Positions 1 through 7,462 of a stretch of 23,546 nt of DNA are shown in pieces. Position 1 is the first letter of the stretch. The number at the start of each line of letters is the position of its first letter. The stretch comes from DATJUF01 sp035524095. Lineage in GTDB: Bacteria; Desulfobacterota; Binatia; Binatales; Binataceae. The notes under the pieces are model-generated. The model was given only the letters and a program-made list of their open reading frames with translations, did not search any database and was not told where the DNA came from. Made by a program: the position numbers and the translations under genes. The stretch spans positions 1-23,546 of the forward strand of contig DATKPK010000118.1 in the NCBI GenBank assembly GCA_035524095.1, read 5' to 3'.

Positions 1-2
1 AT

Positions 3-1412
3 AGCGCGCTGAAGGCCGCGGCCCAGAAAGGGATGAATACCTGGTATCTCGGCTACAACCGGGATATGGCGCTGGAGTTTATCGAAACGGCATCGGCGTG
101 GGCGCGGCAATTGAACAAGGCGGCGGAAGCGATTGAAGAGATCGCGGTGGACGACGAGCGGCGCAATATACAGTCATACCGAATTCGCTTCGAATCGGGC
201 CACAAAATCGTAGCGCTGTCGTCGCGGCCCTCTAACCTGCGCGGTAAACAGGGGCGGGCTGTTATCGATGAAGCGGCTTTTCATGATGACCTGCCGAGCT
301 TGCTCAAGGCGGCGCTCGCCTTCACGATGTGGGGCGGCGCGGTACGGATAATCTCAACGCATAATGGGGCAAACAATGCCTTCAATGAACTAATCAATGA
401 GATCAGGGCGGGGCGGAAGCCTTACTCATTGCATCGTATAACTCTGGATGATGCGATCGCGGATGGCTTGTACCATCGGATTTGCACCAAGCTTGGCCGG
501 AAATGGAGCAACGCCTCTCAGTTGAAATGGAGAGAAAAGCTATTCGACGAATACGGCGATGATTCCGCGGAGGAGCTTTTATGTATCCCGCGGGCGGGAG
601 GTGGTGCGTTCCTCTCGTCAGTGCTGATCGAAGCGCGAATGGCGCCGGATATTCCTGTGGTGAGATGGGAAATGCCGGATGGTTTTGCGAGCTATGTAGA
701 ACGGGAGAGGACGCGGGCAGCCGGTGATTTCTGTGACGAGCGCCTGGCGCCGTTGATGACAGAACTAGACCCGAATGCGCAGTCAGCGTTTGGGGAGGAT
801 TTTGGCCGCTCGGGAGATTTGAGCGTTATCTGGCCTCTACAAATTCGGCGAGACTTGCAGCGGCGGACACCGTTTATAGTCGAGCTCCGCAATATCCCAT
901 TCCAGCAGCAGGAACAGATCCTATTTTATATCGGCGATCGGCTACCCAGACTCGTAGCCGGTGCGCTAGATGCGCGCGGGAACGGGCAATATTTGGCTGA
1001 AAGGGCGATGCAGCGCTACGGATCACGAATTCAGCAGGTGATGCTCTCGAACGAATGGTATCGCGAAAACATGCCGCGTTATAAGGCTGCGTTTGAAGAC
1101 GGCAAGATAGTTATTCCTCAAGATGCGGAAGTTCTCGCGGACCATCGAAGCCTCGTTATGGATGACGGCGTGGTTCATGTTCCGGAACGGAGTGTGCGCA
1201 GCGGAAGTGGGCAGCGTCATGGCGACTCGGCGATCGCAGGAGCGCTCGCATTCTTTGCGAGCCAGATCAGCGCGCCAGAAATAAGCTACACAGCGGTGAC
1301 GCAGAATCGCGACGGCGCATACCGGTCCTTATATCAGCCGGCGGTTGAAGACGATAACCAAGGGATCCGACGTGGCCGGGGTAGAATGGGCTCGATTGCA
1401 GGAGCCTGGTGA
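3..1412 (+). CDS. Phage terminase large subunit (Mu gp28-type), 5' partial
   Basis: Motor and nuclease of DNA packaging. The reading frame is open to the left edge, so the true start and the Walker A ATP-binding loop lie outside the window; 469 residues are visible. A Walker B-like segment (VIDEAAF, near 261-281) is followed by a likely coupling motif (ISTHNG, near 351-368). A second domain contains GEDFGRSGDLSVIW (near 792-833), whose acidic residue fits the RNase H-fold nuclease of terminases. The C-terminal part is compatible with the Mu-like terminase family. It sits directly before a DUF935 portal, as gp28 does before gp29 in Mu. The internal ATG at 33 is only a methionine codon in the frame and is not the start. 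Family call is by motif and context; the exact subfamily is inferred. Confidence 0.9.
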   Translation, partial: SALKAAAQKGMNTWYLGYNRDMALEFIETASAWARQLNKAAEAIEEIAVDDERRNIQSYRIRFESGHKIVALSSRPSNLRGKQGRAVIDEAAFHDDLPSLLKAALAFTMWGGAVRIISTHNGANNAFNELINEIRAGRKPYSLHRITLDDAIADGLYHRICTKLGRKWSNASQLKWREKLFDEYGDDSAEELLCIPRAGGGAFLSSVLIEARMAPDIPVVRWEMPDGFASYVERERTRAAGDFCDERLAPLMTELDPNAQSAFGEDFGRSGDLSVIWPLQIRRDLQRRTPFIVELRNIPFQQQEQILFYIGDRLPRLVAGALDARGNGQYLAERAMQRYGSRIQQVMLSNEWYRENMPRYKAAFEDGKIVIPQDAEVLADHRSLVMDDGVVHVPERSVRSGSGQRHGDSAIAGALAFFASQISAPEISYTAVTQNRDGAYRSLYQPAVEDDNQGIRRGRGRMGSIAGAW

Positions 1413-1440
1413 GGTTGTTCGGCGCTGCCTGCGTCTGGGT

Positions 1441-1455
1441 TTTTTAGTCTAAAAA
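1441..1455. repeat. A/T-rich 15-bp palindrome between terminase and portal
   Basis: TTTTTAG (1441-1447), one centre base, then CTAAAAA (1449-1455). It lies in the 108-bp non-coding gap that follows the terminase stop. The T run could act as a weak terminator or operator, but no GC-rich stem precedes it, so neither role is supported beyond its symmetry and place. Confidence 0.35.
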
Positions 1456-1520
1456 CGCTATCGCGAAGAAGCCTAGTGATCAATTCTTGAACGGTCTTTT
1501 GGCCTCAGCCGGAGTGAACC

Positions 1521-2903
1521 ATGACGCTTTTTGACGCGTACGGGCGAGAAGTAGATACAAGCCGGCTGCAGGAAGAGCAGGCCGCACCTACGATGGCGGG
1601 TGTGCGAAATATCTACGCAGTTATGCATCCGTCAGCTGGGCTCACTCCAGAGCGTTTGACGGCAATCCTCAGGCAATCCGAGTTTGGCGATCCGTTCCTA
1701 TATCTCGAGCTCGCGGAGGAGATGGAGGAAAAGGACCTCCATTATCTTGCCGTGCTGGGAACACGCAAAGAATCGGCTGCTCAACTGGATCTAGTAGTGA
1801 GGCCAGCTTCAAGCGAGCCTGAAGATCTACGGATCGCAGATATGGTGAACGATCTGGTAGTCAACGGGCCATTGAACCTGGCGAATGCCATTTTCGATAT
1901 TCAAGACGCACTGGGTAAAGGCTTTTCGGCGACTGAGATAGTCTGGGACACGTCGGGTCGTGAATGGGCGCCGGTGCGGTTGATCTGGCGTGACCCACGC
2001 TGGTTTCTGTTCGATTGGATAAGCGGCGAACAGTTACTAGTGAGAGGCATGGATAACGAAGGGCCGGAGATACCGTTGACTCCGGCGGGTGGCTACTCGC
2101 ACGTCGAGCGGCGGCTGACGCCGAGGTCAGAAATAAGCAGCGGCAGCGCGTTGTGGAATGGTTTGCAGCCGCTGACCGCACCTCTACTCCCATTCAAGTT
2201 CATTACGCACTTTGCGCAAGCCAAGTCAGGATTGCCGATCCGTGGTGGACTGGCGAGAGCGGTTGGCTGGGCCTACTTGTTCAAGAATTATGTGCTGAAG
2301 GACTGGGTAACGTTCGCTGAGGTGTTCGGGCAGCCGCTGCGAGTCGGCAAATATCAAGCAGGGGCAACCGAGACTGATCGCCAAACCCTCCTGCGGGCTG
2401 TTGCGAATATCGGCGCAGATGCGGCCGCGATTATTCCCGAGTCAATGGTTATTGAGTTTACGCAGGCGCGTACAAGCGCGAGTACAGACTTGTATGAGCG
2501 ATTCTGCCAATACGCAGACAACCAGATAAGCAAAGCGGTGCTCGGGCAGACGCTAACAACTGAATTGCCAAGGGGGGCGGGATCGCGCGCGGCTGCGCAA
2601 GTTCACGAAGCGGTGCGAAGAGATATCCTGAGTGCGGATGCGCGGAGGCTAGAGGAGACCTTGGGCCGCGATCTGATAAAGCCACTAGTAGATCTTAACG
2701 CCGGACCGCAGCGTCGCTATCCGCGGTTGCAGCTTGCACTTCCAGATACGCAAGACACGAAGCTGTTTGCCGATATGGTCGCTGAGCTGACTGATCGCGG
2801 ATTGCGAGTCGGACAGAAAATTGTACTCGATCGGTTGGGGCTGCCTGAAGCTCCGGAAGGCGAAGCAGTACTTTCGCCGGCGCAAGCGGCCTCGCGAACT
2901 TAA
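1521..2903 (+). CDS. Portal protein, DUF935 family (Mu gp29-type)
   Basis: Forms the dodecameric portal ring through which DNA enters the head and to which the tail attaches. The 460-residue protein begins at ATG with GGAG at 1511-1514, a good 6-nt spacing. Family signs: the N-terminal segment GLTPERLTAILRQSEFGD, the central block around DALGKGFSATEIVWD followed by a tryptophan-rich stretch (RLIWRDPRWFLFDW), and the region WVTFAEVFGQPLRVGKY, all typical of DUF935. The C-terminal third is helical and charged. In Mu the next genes are gp30 (minor head protein) and G; here the protease follows directly, so those two are absent. Length is slightly below the Mu portal (about 510 residues). Confidence 0.92.
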   Translation: MTLFDAYGREVDTSRLQEEQAAPTMAGVRNIYAVMHPSAGLTPERLTAILRQSEFGDPFLYLELAEEMEEKDLHYLAVLGTRKESAAQLDLVVRPASSEPEDLRIADMVNDLVVNGPLNLANAIFDIQDALGKGFSATEIVWDTSGREWAPVRLIWRDPRWFLFDWISGEQLLVRGMDNEGPEIPLTPAGGYSHVERRLTPRSEISSGSALWNGLQPLTAPLLPFKFITHFAQAKSGLPIRGGLARAVGWAYLFKNYVLKDWVTFAEVFGQPLRVGKYQAGATETDRQTLLRAVANIGADAAAIIPESMVIEFTQARTSASTDLYERFCQYADNQISKAVLGQTLTTELPRGAGSRAAAQVHEAVRRDILSADARRLEETLGRDLIKPLVDLNAGPQRRYPRLQLALPDTQDTKLFADMVAELTDRGLRVGQKIVLDRLGLPEAPEGEAVLSPAQAASRT

Positions 2904-2991
2904 GTAGCCGCCATTTATAAGTCTCATCAGCGCCAATAGCGACACACTCGAAAATCAAAAATATCGAATTTCACCCTTGGCCGGAGGCTTG

Positions 2992-4155
2992 ATGACTGAG
3001 ATGATCGGCGCGATGGACGGCGCGATAAACAAGAACCATGAAGGTGAGCTAGCGGTCGCAGGGACAAAGCTCGTTGGCTCCGCGACGCCGCCCGAGTGGA
3101 TCGAACTAATTCCCGCGGGCGAGTTCAAGGGGCGGGACGGCCGAGGCCCGTTTCGGCTGAGTGATGCGGCCAGAGTAATCGCGGCGACTCGATCGCTGCA
3201 AATGGACGCAGGCCTGCCGATAGATTACGACCATGCGACTGATTTCGGAGCACCAGAGGGGCGGCCGGCGCCAGCGGCGGGATGGATATGCGCCTTCGAC
3301 GAACGCGACGGGTCGTTGTGGGGAAAAGTCGAGTGGACCGCGCACGGTGCCGAAGCGGTCGCGATGCGAGAGTACCGTTACATCTCGCCGGTTTTTGAAT
3401 ACGCTGAAAATGGCGACATAGTAAGATTATTACGTGCTGCACTGACTAACAATCCGAATCTTTTTCTAATGGCAATTTCGGCACAGAACAGCAGCCGTCA
3501 AGCTGATGTGGAAAGACGCGCCCGGCGCACTAGTCAAGAGGACACCAGGTTTATGAATGCATTCACCGGTGAGGTGCGCAAACTTCTCGGCCTGACGGAT
3601 CAGAATACGGCGGAAGAGCTGCTCGCGGCGATCGCCGAGATTATTAGAGAGAACGAAGCGTACAAACTTGTGCCGGACAGGGGCACGGGTCAAACGAAGC
3701 TTGAGGAAGCCGATGGCACGTCAGTGTCCGCTGATGCAGCGAGATATGTTTCTTTGTCAAAATTTGAGGAAGTACTGACAGAGTTGAACCGCTTACAGGC
3801 GGCACGCAGCCGCGAGCAAGCTGAAAAAGCAGTTGACAACGCGATGAGAGACGGCCGTCTCAGCCCTTCGCAGCGAGAATGGGCGACTAGCTACTGCAAG
3901 GTCGATCCGAGCGGATTCGCACGGTTCATCGCCAATCAGTCGCCATTACTCACTATCGCATCAGCGGGACGCGCGGGAAGCACTGGCCTGCGCGGCGTCC
4001 AATCCGGCCAATGGCCGGATGAAGTAGCCGTACACGACCACGCTGTGGCGGGTTTGACCTCAGTCGAAGGAGCGATCTGTGCGCGTCTTGGAATCAAGCC
4101 GCGAGAGTACGCCGCACGAAAGTCGGGCAGCAAAGATTTTCTTGAATTCAGTTAA
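2992..4155 (+). CDS. Capsid maturation protease/scaffold (Mu gpI-type)
   Basis: Prohead protease that in Mu also supplies the scaffold through its C-terminal part. The ATG at 2992 is chosen because GGAGG lies at 2983-2987; a TTG at 2977 in the same frame would precede that site. The N-terminal half holds the Mu I family pattern: WIELIPAGEFKGRDGRGPF, DAGLPIDYDHATDF, APAAGWI, and REYRYISPVFEY followed by LRAALTNNPNL. The H in IDYDHATDF and the S in YISPVF are candidate catalytic residues by analogy; this is inferred. From about residue 180 the protein becomes charged and helical (scaffold-like), ending in AICARLGIKPREYAARK. About 387 residues, similar to Mu I (361). Confidence 0.9.
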   Translation: MTEMIGAMDGAINKNHEGELAVAGTKLVGSATPPEWIELIPAGEFKGRDGRGPFRLSDAARVIAATRSLQMDAGLPIDYDHATDFGAPEGRPAPAAGWICAFDERDGSLWGKVEWTAHGAEAVAMREYRYISPVFEYAENGDIVRLLRAALTNNPNLFLMAISAQNSSRQADVERRARRTSQEDTRFMNAFTGEVRKLLGLTDQNTAEELLAAIAEIIRENEAYKLVPDRGTGQTKLEEADGTSVSADAARYVSLSKFEEVLTELNRLQAARSREQAEKAVDNAMRDGRLSPSQREWATSYCKVDPSGFARFIANQSPLLTIASAGRAGSTGLRGVQSGQWPDEVAVHDHAVAGLTSVEGAICARLGIKPREYAARKSGSKDFLEFS

Positions 4156-4212
4156 GCGGAAAGCAGCTGTTCGGACGCAGCTCACTAGCTAACCAGTACA
4201 GACGGTGACAGC

Positions 4213-4911
4213 ATGGCAGCATTAACTAATTCGCGGAACACACCTGAACTCGGAGACGGCGGCCGGATCCAAGTCTACCCAGTCGAGGCGAACACTACTA
4301 TCTACCTGGGCAGTATCGTCGCGTTGAATGGGAACGGTAATGCCGTGCCTGCCTCGAGCACACCCGGTCTGAAAGTGATCGGTCGCGCCGACATGGTCAG
4401 CAACGGATTCCCGGGCCAGGACGCAGTCAATAATCCAGGTGCCGCCGGCGCAATCGCGATCGTGGTTCGGCGCGGCGCGTTTATGTATGGAGTCAACGAC
4501 GCCTCCATCGGAGCACCGCAAGTCGGACTGACCGCGTTCGCGGTGGACGACAGCTCTGTTTCGTTGTTTGACGGGAGCGGGGCGACAGCGGTGACCGCTC
4601 AGATCACGGCTTTCCCGGCCGCAGCGTCAGCACAGATCATCAGCTTGGGTCATGAGAACGTGAGCAGCGTAAAAGTGCACAGCACCGCCGCGGGTGGGAC
4701 TGTCTACACTGAAGGCACTGACTATGCGGTTAATTTTCAAACTGGACTGGTGATGCTGATCAATGGCGGCGGCATCGCGGCAGGGGCAACGGTATATGTC
4801 GATTACAACTGGGGACCACCGACTCGAAGCGCCGCCGGCCGGATAGTAAGAATCGACCCGACCGGCCAGGTTTGGATTGACTTCTGGCACCAGGGAGTAG
4901 CGGCTATCTGA
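4213..4911 (+). CDS. Probable head decoration protein with inserted beta-rich domain
   Basis: A 232-residue protein between protease and major capsid, where decoration or stabilising proteins sit. The outer parts (residues 1-125 and 204-232) look like a small beta-barrel head protein, including a KVIGRADM segment and the closing AGRIVRIDPTGQVWIDF. Between them, residues about 141-201 form a domain with the motif YTEGTDYAVNFQTGLV and GAIAAGATVYVDY-like ending. The same motif recurs in the gp37-type protein and the sheath of this window. The domain interrupts the barrel between FDGSG and TRSAAG, which looks like a clean insertion. Small decoration proteins in Mu-like prophages are usually much shorter, in keeping with an insert. 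Exact family not identified; function is inferred from position and fold pattern. Confidence 0.65.
   Translation: MAALTNSRNTPELGDGGRIQVYPVEANTTIYLGSIVALNGNGNAVPASSTPGLKVIGRADMVSNGFPGQDAVNNPGAAGAIAIVVRRGAFMYGVNDASIGAPQVGLTAFAVDDSSVSLFDGSGATAVTAQITAFPAAASAQIISLGHENVSSVKVHSTAAGGTVYTEGTDYAVNFQTGLVMLINGGGIAAGATVYVDYNWGPPTRSAAGRIVRIDPTGQVWIDFWHQGVAAI
4633..4815 (+). repeat. Shared beta-rich domain, copy A (in decoration protein)
   Basis: Encodes residues about 141-201. Key pattern: Y-x-x-G-x-DY-x-V-N, then TGLV, then GGGIAAGATVYVDY. Three more copies or part copies occur at 7053-7292, 7901-8083 and 8090-8209. The DNA copies have diverged clearly, so the duplication or transfer is old. Confidence 0.7.
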
Positions 4912-4992
4912 GCGCAATCCGCTTGCAGCTATGGTTTTCGGAAAACATATCGTCCCGACAGTTCAAGTGCGCTCAGCGCGGAGTAAGAAGTA

Positions 4993-5949
4993 ATGGAAAT
5001 AACCGCAGGAAATCTCACTGCCCTGTTTACCGGATTTGACATTATATTTCAGCGCGGGTTCGAGAAGCCGCCGTCGTATTATGAAAAGATTGCGACGGTG
5101 GTACGTTCGACCTCGAGGCAAACCACCTACCCATGGCTCGGCCGGACGACGAAGTTCCGCGAATGGCTGGGCGATCGTGTCATCCAGGCATTGGAAACCC
5201 ACACCTACACCATCGTCAACAAAGACTTTGAAGATACGATCAGTATCAGCCGGAATGATATCGAGGACGATACCTACGGCGTATACGAGCCGGTGATCGA
5301 GCAACTGGGATGGGACACGAAAGTACATCCGGACTCATTGTTGTTCACCATGCTCAATAACTCGGTCAGTAACCCGCCGAGCGTAGTGGCTTTTGACGGA
5401 CAGCCGTTTTTCTCGGCCACCCATCCGGTGGGACCGCTGAGCGCGCCGGGCGACGTGCGCGACAGCGTGGCGTCGAATATCAACACGTCCGGGAGCGGAC
5501 CTTTCTGGTATCTGGTCGATGCATCGCGCGCAATTCGCCCATTCATTTTCCAATTACGCCGCGAATACGCAGTGACGCGGATGGATACGTTGAACGATGA
5601 AGCGGTATTCAACCGCCGAGAGTACCGATTTGGCGTGGACGGGCGCGCGAATACCGGAGTGGGGCTGTGGCAACTGGCATACGCGAGCAATATGGACTTG
5701 AGTAATCCCGTGAACTATGGTGCAGCGCGGTCGGCGATGCGCTCTTTCAAAACCGACGCGGGCTTACCGTTCGGCGCGCTCACGAGTGCGGAGGACACCT
5801 ACCTGATCGTTCCGCCGTCGCTTGAAGAGGCCGCGCGTCAATTGCTCCATTCCGAATTTATGGTTGGCGCGTTTGCGAGTGCGAGCGTGCCCGCGAGCAA
5901 TATCTGGAAAAACAGCGCGAATCTGATCGTCAGTGAATATCTATCATAG
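4993..5949 (+). CDS. Major capsid protein (Mu gpT-type)
   Basis: Main shell protein of the head. It is 318 residues long, close to Mu T (about 305). It begins at ATG with GGAG at 4980-4983 and a purine-rich AAGAAG just before the start. Family signs: the opening MEITAGNLTALFTGFDIIFQRGF, the block TYPWLGRTTKFREWLGDRV, the conserved FEDTISISRNDIEDDTYG, and DGQPFFSATHPVG, the best-known signature of gpT proteins. C-terminal LIVPPSLEEAARQLL is also typical. It follows the protease and probable decoration gene and precedes the gp36-type gene, the Mu order. Confidence 0.94.
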   Translation: MEITAGNLTALFTGFDIIFQRGFEKPPSYYEKIATVVRSTSRQTTYPWLGRTTKFREWLGDRVIQALETHTYTIVNKDFEDTISISRNDIEDDTYGVYEPVIEQLGWDTKVHPDSLLFTMLNNSVSNPPSVVAFDGQPFFSATHPVGPLSAPGDVRDSVASNINTSGSGPFWYLVDASRAIRPFIFQLRREYAVTRMDTLNDEAVFNRREYRFGVDGRANTGVGLWQLAYASNMDLSNPVNYGAARSAMRSFKTDAGLPFGALTSAEDTYLIVPPSLEEAARQLLHSEFMVGAFASASVPASNIWKNSANLIVSEYLS

Positions 5950-6042
5950 GCTGGACCGGCGATAGCACGATACGGATGGATAGAGATCCGATTCGAGCCA
6001 TCCAAAGAATCGGCCGCTCGCGACGGGTGAGAGAGATAGCCA

Positions 6043-6492
6043 GTGGTATACGCCAGCTCTGACGACATGATAGCCAGGTATCCGAATCGAGACCTCGTGC
6101 AATTGACGAACGAAGACCCGACACAGACGACGATCAACACCGCATTCATCGATCAAGCTCTGGCGGACGCCTCAGCAGAGATAGATGGATATCTTGATGG
6201 GCGGTTCGCATTGCCATTGACTGATCCGCCGACGGTGCTGAATCGACTTGCCTGTGACGTTGCAATGTACCGGCTGCAAGCTTTGCGTCCAATCCATGAC
6301 ATAGCAGACGCGCGTCAACGCTACGATGACGCAGTGCAACTACTGATGCGGGTCGCGAGCGGCGAAGTAACTCTGGGACTAACTGCCGATAACCTGGAGC
6401 CCGCCGAAGGATTAGACGTGATTCAGACCGACAAGAGCTGCGGCGGGGCGCCGGTGCGTATTTTCAGCCGGCGCACGTTGCAAAGCTATTAG
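6043..6492 (+). CDS. Head-tail connector, DUF1320 (Mu gp36-type)
   Basis: A 149-residue adaptor protein. Starts with GTG (GTG GTA TAC GCC), giving VYASSDDMIARYPNRDLVQLT, the normal N-terminus of DUF1320 proteins. The helical core with AFIDQALADASAEIDGYLDGRFALPL, LACDVAMYRLQALRP and YDDAVQLLMRVASGEVTLGL matches the family throughout. The 93-bp gap upstream carries no gene and has no strong Shine-Dalgarno; GAGAG at 6030-6034 is the best candidate. Sits between capsid and gp37-type gene as in Mu. By analogy with other adaptors it docks to the portal; that role is inferred. Confidence 0.9.
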   Translation: MVYASSDDMIARYPNRDLVQLTNEDPTQTTINTAFIDQALADASAEIDGYLDGRFALPLTDPPTVLNRLACDVAMYRLQALRPIHDIADARQRYDDAVQLLMRVASGEVTLGLTADNLEPAEGLDVIQTDKSCGGAPVRIFSRRTLQSY

Positions 6493-6509
6493 TCGCAGGA
6501 GACTAGCGA

Positions 6510-7349
6510 ATGGCGGCAATAGTACTTGACGGTCCCTGGGCTGGAAGCTCGTTCGCACCGCCGCTGCCGATCGACATTGGGACGATTGAACTAGCGATTG
6601 TGGCACAACTGACGTCGCAAATAACTACGGTCGAAGTCGCCCATTTTCCAGATGTGCCACAAGCGTACCGCTTGACGCATCGAATCGGCGCGGCACTGGT
6701 GCGGTATCAAGGTGCGGACTATGGGCCGCTGCATGATACAGCTGCAATCGTTCAGGAACGCTCACTCAAGTTCGCAGTATCGCTACTAGTACGTGATGTT
6801 GGGTGGAGCTACGGCGGTGAGCCCGGCGGGACGAGTCCAGGTGGGTACGCACTGATCGAAAGTGTGCGCCGAGCGTTAACCGGTTTCAGACTTCCCGGCT
6901 TTAGCAAGATCTATCCAGTGCGAGAAAAGTTTCTGGAGCGGGACAAGCAAGGCGGCGTGTGGATCTATGAGATTTCCTTTGCGCTCAAGACGCTGGCCGT
7001 AGAGCCTTCCAGCGTAGATAACTATCCACTCTTTGTGCTGGGCGTTGCGCAAGAGAAAGGGGGAATCACCACTGTCACCGTGGCAGCTGCGCCGTATTCA
7101 TTCGACGTCAACGGTGAAATTACGCTGCCGAATGGGAATATTACGGCAATTCAGGTTCTGAACCCTTCGACCGGAACGGCGTACAGTGCGGATGCTGACT
7201 ACAGTGTGAACGCCGTATCGGGTGTTATTTACCTTGACCCCACTGGAGCAATCCAGTTGGGGGCCACGGTGCATATCAGCTATAGCTACGGTGACATCGT
7301 GGTCGCGACCCCAGCGGAAAACAGTAACCCAACATCGAGCGAAAGCTGA
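6510..7349 (+). CDS. Head-tail joining protein, DUF1834 (Mu gp37-type) with C-terminal beta-rich domain
   Basis: 279 residues, start ATG with AGGAG at 6497-6501, 8 nt away. The first ~175 residues are a DUF1834/gp37 protein: IGTIELAIVAQL, a strand-rich centre with LLVRDVGWSYGGEP, GGYALIESVRRALTGFRLPG, and the closing IYEISFALKTLAVE. Family members normally stop about here. This protein goes on with residues ~182-261, which carry the same domain as the decoration and sheath proteins (ADADYSVNAVSGVIYLD, then AIQLGATVHISYSYG), and ends in a Ser/Asn/Pro-rich tail. So the protein appears to be a standard connector with a domain added at its end. In Mu-type phages the protein is a likely tail terminator or neck component; exact role is inferred. 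Confidence 0.85.
   Translation: MAAIVLDGPWAGSSFAPPLPIDIGTIELAIVAQLTSQITTVEVAHFPDVPQAYRLTHRIGAALVRYQGADYGPLHDTAAIVQERSLKFAVSLLVRDVGWSYGGEPGGTSPGGYALIESVRRALTGFRLPGFSKIYPVREKFLERDKQGGVWIYEISFALKTLAVEPSSVDNYPLFVLGVAQEKGGITTVTVAAAPYSFDVNGEITLPNGNITAIQVLNPSTGTAYSADADYSVNAVSGVIYLDPTGAIQLGATVHISYSYGDIVVATPAENSNPTSSES
7053..7292 (+). repeat. Shared beta-rich domain, copy B (C-terminus of gp37-type protein)
   Basis: Residues about 182-261. Pattern: ADADYSVNAVSG, IYLDPTGAIQLGATVHISYSYG. Lies wholly beyond the normal end of a DUF1834 protein. Confidence 0.7.
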
Positions 7350-7462
7350 ACCGCAGGTGGGCACGCCACTCGTTGGTGTCACCACCGCCTGCATGTCTCA
7401 GTAACGGTCGGCTCCGACTATTTTTCGGTTCGCGTAGAAAACCTTAACAGAGGTGAAACTGA

